Below are positions 61,840 through 64,000 of a stretch of 64,000 nucleotides of DNA, piece after piece. The translations under genes were made by a program, and so were the position numbers. Position 1 is the first letter of the stretch, and each line of letters opens with the position of its first letter. This stretch comes from Halorubrum trapanicum (GTDB lineage Archaea > Halobacteriota > Halobacteria > Halobacteriales > Haloferacaceae), in the NCBI RefSeq assembly GCF_002355655.1, contig NZ_AP017569.1, positions 1,426,001 through 1,490,000 of the forward strand, given 5' to 3'. Below the pieces are notes generated by a model. The model was not told the origin of the DNA, did not search any database, and worked only from the letters and a program-made list of their open reading frames with translations.

Positions 61840-62955
61840 TCAGTCCTCCAGGAACGCCGCGTCGCCGCGCTCGTCGCGCAGCGCGGCGAACTCCTCGTAC
61901 TGCCGCTCCAGTTCCGGCGGAAGCTCCGCGTAGGCGTGCTCGAACAGCTCTCTGGGGTCGGGCCGCGCCATCGACTCCGCCGCGTCGATCGCGTCCGCGA
62001 CCTGCGTCTCGACCGACGACTCGATCTCCGCGACGCGCTCCTCGTCGAGGACGCCCTCGCCGCGGAGGTACGACTCCAGCCGGTCGATCGGGTCCTTGCG
62101 CTTCCAGCGCTCGACCTCGTCGTCGTCGCGGTAGACGGTCGGGTCGTCGGCGGTCGTGTGCGCGCCGAAGCGGTACTGGACCGCCTCGATGAGCGTCGGC
62201 CGCGGCCGGTCCGCCTCGGGGTCCCGCGCCTTCTCCAAGGCCGCTTCCGTGACGCTGTACACCGCGAGCGGGTCCATCCCGTCGACTTGGACGCCGTCGA
62301 TGCCGTACGCCTCCGCCTTCTGCGCCAGCGTCGCGCTCCGGGTCTGCCGCTCGCGGGGGACGGAGATCGCCCACTGGTTGTTGTTACAGAAGAAGACGGT
62401 CGGCGTGTCGAACACGCCGGCGAAGTTGACCCCCTCGTGGAAGTCGCCCTCGCTCGTCGCGCCGTCCCCGAAGTAGCAGATGAACGCGTCGTCCTCGCCG
62501 CGGAGCTTCGAGGCCCACGCAGCGCCCGTCGCGTGGGGCACCTGCGACGCGATCGGGACGGCGACCGGAAAGACGTTGACGTCCGGCGGCGCGTTGTTGC
62601 CGTCCTCGTGGCCCATCCAGTAGAGCAGCGTCTGTTTGAGCGGCAGCCCGTGGACGAGGGCGGCGCCGTGCTCGCGGTACGACGGGACCATCCAGTCGTC
62701 CGCGGCGAGCGCGTACGCCGACCCGATCTGGGCGCCCTCCTGCCCGGAGAGCGGGGGGTACGTCCCCATCCGGCCCTGCCGCTGGAGGCTCACCGCGCGG
62801 CCGTCGAAGTGGCGCGCCAGCCGCATGTGCCTGTACATCTCGACGAGCGAGTCGTCGTCGAGGTCGGGAACGTCGCCGACGACCTCGCCGTCCTCGTCGA
62901 GGACGCGAACCGTATCGTCGTACGCCCTGTCGAACACGGTCACGGTCGAACCCAC
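61840..62955 (-). CDS. pdhA: 2-Oxoacid dehydrogenase E1 alpha subunit
   Basis: 371 residues. EMYRHMRLARHFDGRAVSLQRQGRMGTYPPLSGQEGAQIGSAYAL begins the fold; the TPP motif is GDGATSEGDFHEGVNFAGVFDTPTVFFCNNNQ, and RFGAHTTADDPTVYR is the phosphorylation-loop region. Start chosen at GTG 62953-62955, placing a GATATTAC box 31-38 bp upstream; GTG at 62941-62943 is possible. The longer frame to 63117 covers A/T-rich promoter DNA. First gene of E1-alpha, E1-beta, E2, E3. Confidence 0.93.
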   Translation of the reverse strand: MGSTVTVFDRAYDDTVRVLDEDGEVVGDVPDLDDDSLVEMYRHMRLARHFDGRAVSLQRQGRMGTYPPLSGQEGAQIGSAYALAADDWMVPSYREHGAALVHGLPLKQTLLYWMGHEDGNNAPPDVNVFPVAVPIASQVPHATGAAWASKLRGEDDAFICYFGDGATSEGDFHEGVNFAGVFDTPTVFFCNNNQWAISVPRERQTRSATLAQKAEAYGIDGVQVDGMDPLAVYSVTEAALEKARDPEADRPRPTLIEAVQYRFGAHTTADDPTVYRDDDEVERWKRKDPIDRLESYLRGEGVLDEERVAEIESSVETQVADAIDAAESMARPDPRELFEHAYAELPPELERQYEEFAALRDERGDAAFLED

Positions 62956-63313
62956 CTTCGCATGTCCGATACGTCCACCGCCCGGGTAATATCGTTTTCG
63001 TAAATAATTTAGTATAATCAGAAATAGCGGCTTCGCGCTGAGAGACCGTCCATCAGATTCGGAGAGAATCGGACGTTTCTGAACAAACTCCGAGTCGTTC
63101 GGCAATATTTTCGCCAAGATGGGCGTTTCGTCGGTCAGTAACGGACGAACAGGAAGGTTTTCGCGCGCAGTAGGTCGGCCGACGCGGGAGCCGGACGTCG
63201 GGGGAGCCGGACGTCGCGGCGCCGCGGCTCGCCGATCGTGCGTGTCACGGTTCGGCGGTCGCGAGTGGCGCGAGAAGATCGGCCGCGATGGGTGTCTGAA
63301 GCTGACCGGACCG
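62956..63313. promoter_or_regulatory. Promoter region of the 2-oxoacid dehydrogenase operon
   Basis: 358 bp without a gene. The part next to E1-alpha is A/T-rich: GATATTAC (minus strand, 62986-62993) and a second run around 63000-63020. Further away lies a short direct repeat GGAGCCGGACGTCG (63187-63200 and 63203-63216). Confidence 0.5.
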
Positions 63314-63718
63314 CTACCCGAGGCGGAACGAGGGCTCGTCGGGCTCGCCGTCGAGGTCCTCCAGCTGGATCACTTCCTCGTCGCCGTCCTCCAGCTGCTC
63401 GCGGAGGTAGTTGACGTAGCGCTTGTGCTCTTCGAGCTGCTCGCGGAGGTGTTCGGCCTCGAGCTCTAACCGCTCGTGCTCGCGGACGAAGCTCTTCGGG
63501 ACCTCGATCTTCGGGGGGAACGACTCCCCGCTGTCGCCCATGCTGTCCAGTTCGGCCTCCGGGATGACCCGGACCTGACCGTCGTGGGCAACGAGCGTAT
63601 CCACGTAGTCCCGGAAGACCGCCGACAGGGAGATGTCTCGCTCCTCGGCGATGTCGCGGAGGGTCTCGAACGCGTCCTCGTTGACGCGGAACGAGATCGT
63701 CTTGTTCTTGTTGCCCAT
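63314..63718 (-). CDS. Ribbon-helix-helix protein with coiled-coil tail
   Basis: 134 residues from the ATG at 63716-63718. The N-terminal RHH fold is KTISFRVNEDAFETLRDIAEERDISLSAVFRDYVD; a middle part has RVIPEAELDSMG, and the C-terminus is a heptad-rich coiled coil (HERLELEAEHLREQLEEHKRYVNYLREQLE). Probably a DNA-binding dimer; target unknown. It lies upstream of the dehydrogenase operon on the same strand. Confidence 0.8.
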   Translation of the reverse strand: MGNKNKTISFRVNEDAFETLRDIAEERDISLSAVFRDYVDTLVAHDGQVRVIPEAELDSMGDSGESFPPKIEVPKSFVREHERLELEAEHLREQLEEHKRYVNYLREQLEDGDEEVIQLEDLDGEPDEPSFRLG

Positions 63719-63882
63719 TATCGGACCGTTCGTTCCGCGGATCACTTAAGCGTTTGTCAGACGATCGCAAGAACGAGAACCGCGTTCGGCGGCAGAACCG
63801 CGCCGAACGTCGCGAAAACCGGGATCGGCGCGTCGGCGCTCCGGCACGTCGACCGCGTCAGAACGCCGAGCCGCCGGCCGCG

Positions 63883-63999
63883 TCAGGGCTCGGGCGCGCC
63901 GGCCGGGTCGGTCCCGTCCGACGCGTCGTCGAGCGCGGCGTCGTCGCTCCCGGACTCGTCGCCCGCGAGCTCGTCGTCGCTCTCGTCGAGGTCCTCCAG
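63883..63999 (-). CDS. Acidic C-terminus of a gene entering from the right
   Basis: Open frame from the window edge to a TGA at 63883-63885, about 38 codons. The peptide is dominated by Asp, Glu, Ser and Ala (EDLDESDDELAGDESGSDDAAL) and ends PAGAPEP, a common haloarchaeal tail. The gene body is outside the window, so no function can be given. Confidence 0.55.
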   Translation of the reverse strand: MEDLDESDDELAGDESGSDDAALDDASDGTDPAGAPEP

Positions 64000-64000
64000 C

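Overview
The window is chromosomal DNA of a halophilic archaeon (class Halobacteria), most likely Halorubrum or a close relative; the genus is inference. The evidence is the high G+C content with G/C-loaded third codon positions, strongly acidic proteins, and archaeal housekeeping genes: Rad50, PolB, the PolD large subunit DP2, aRF1, EF-1alpha with S10, EF-2 and an archaeal-type ArgRS. Start regions often carry TATA-like boxes 25-35 bp from the start codon, as expected for leaderless transcripts. No tRNA, rRNA or CRISPR array was seen.

Layout. 1-6.3 kb: the 3' part of rad50, three small haloarchaeal proteins and family-B DNA polymerase. 6.4-11.2 kb: sufCBD, a ferritin-like protein and a DtxR-family metal regulator. 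11.2-17.1 kb: aRF1, a glutaredoxin-like protein, ArgRS, a repeat-rich gene-free stretch, a sugar-nucleotide epimerase and a DUF302 protein. 17.2-27.9 kb: a sulfur-metabolism region with an HTH regulator, an M20 peptidase, two TusA-like proteins, a sulfide:quinone-type oxidoreductase, DUF1641, DsrE-like, rhodanese/metallo-beta-lactamase, two YeeE/YedE-type transporters, a PiT-type permease and a TauE/SafE exporter. 28.0-39.4 kb: an iron-linked region with an Fe(III)-type ABC permease and binding protein, a GMC oxidoreductase with its small subunit, a polyprenyl-phosphate-type GT2, an ArnT-like transferase, an RGP/GT75 homologue and a flippase-like protein. 39.5-48.2 kb: a rhomboid protease, S10, EF-1alpha, homoserine dehydrogenase, an ACT protein, EF-2 and KDPG aldolase. 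48.2-64.0 kb: DP2 with a full-length intein, a PPC-domain protein, a NifU-type protein, KatG, a 2-oxoacid dehydrogenase operon and an RHH protein.

Two regulatory codes stand out. The sulfur genes share an inverted repeat, AGTATTG-N11-CAATACT, at six promoters, including that of the local HTH regulator. The iron region shares five copies of TTTAGG-N4-CCTAAA, a DtxR/IdeR-type iron box, each close to a start codon. The iron boxes tie a nutrient signal to what looks like a complete route for lipid-carried sugar addition at the cell surface. That combination is the best candidate here for an undescribed system.

A family of roughly 400-bp intergenic elements occurs near 2.1, 14.9, 15.3, 26.2 and 33.2 kb. 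Copies share fixed sequence blocks but differ in the arms of long stems, and both arms change together so pairing is kept. This points to a structured RNA or a hairpin-based mobile element. The intein in DP2, and A/T-rich tracts at intein-type sites in the intein-free PolB, suggest past intein gain and loss.
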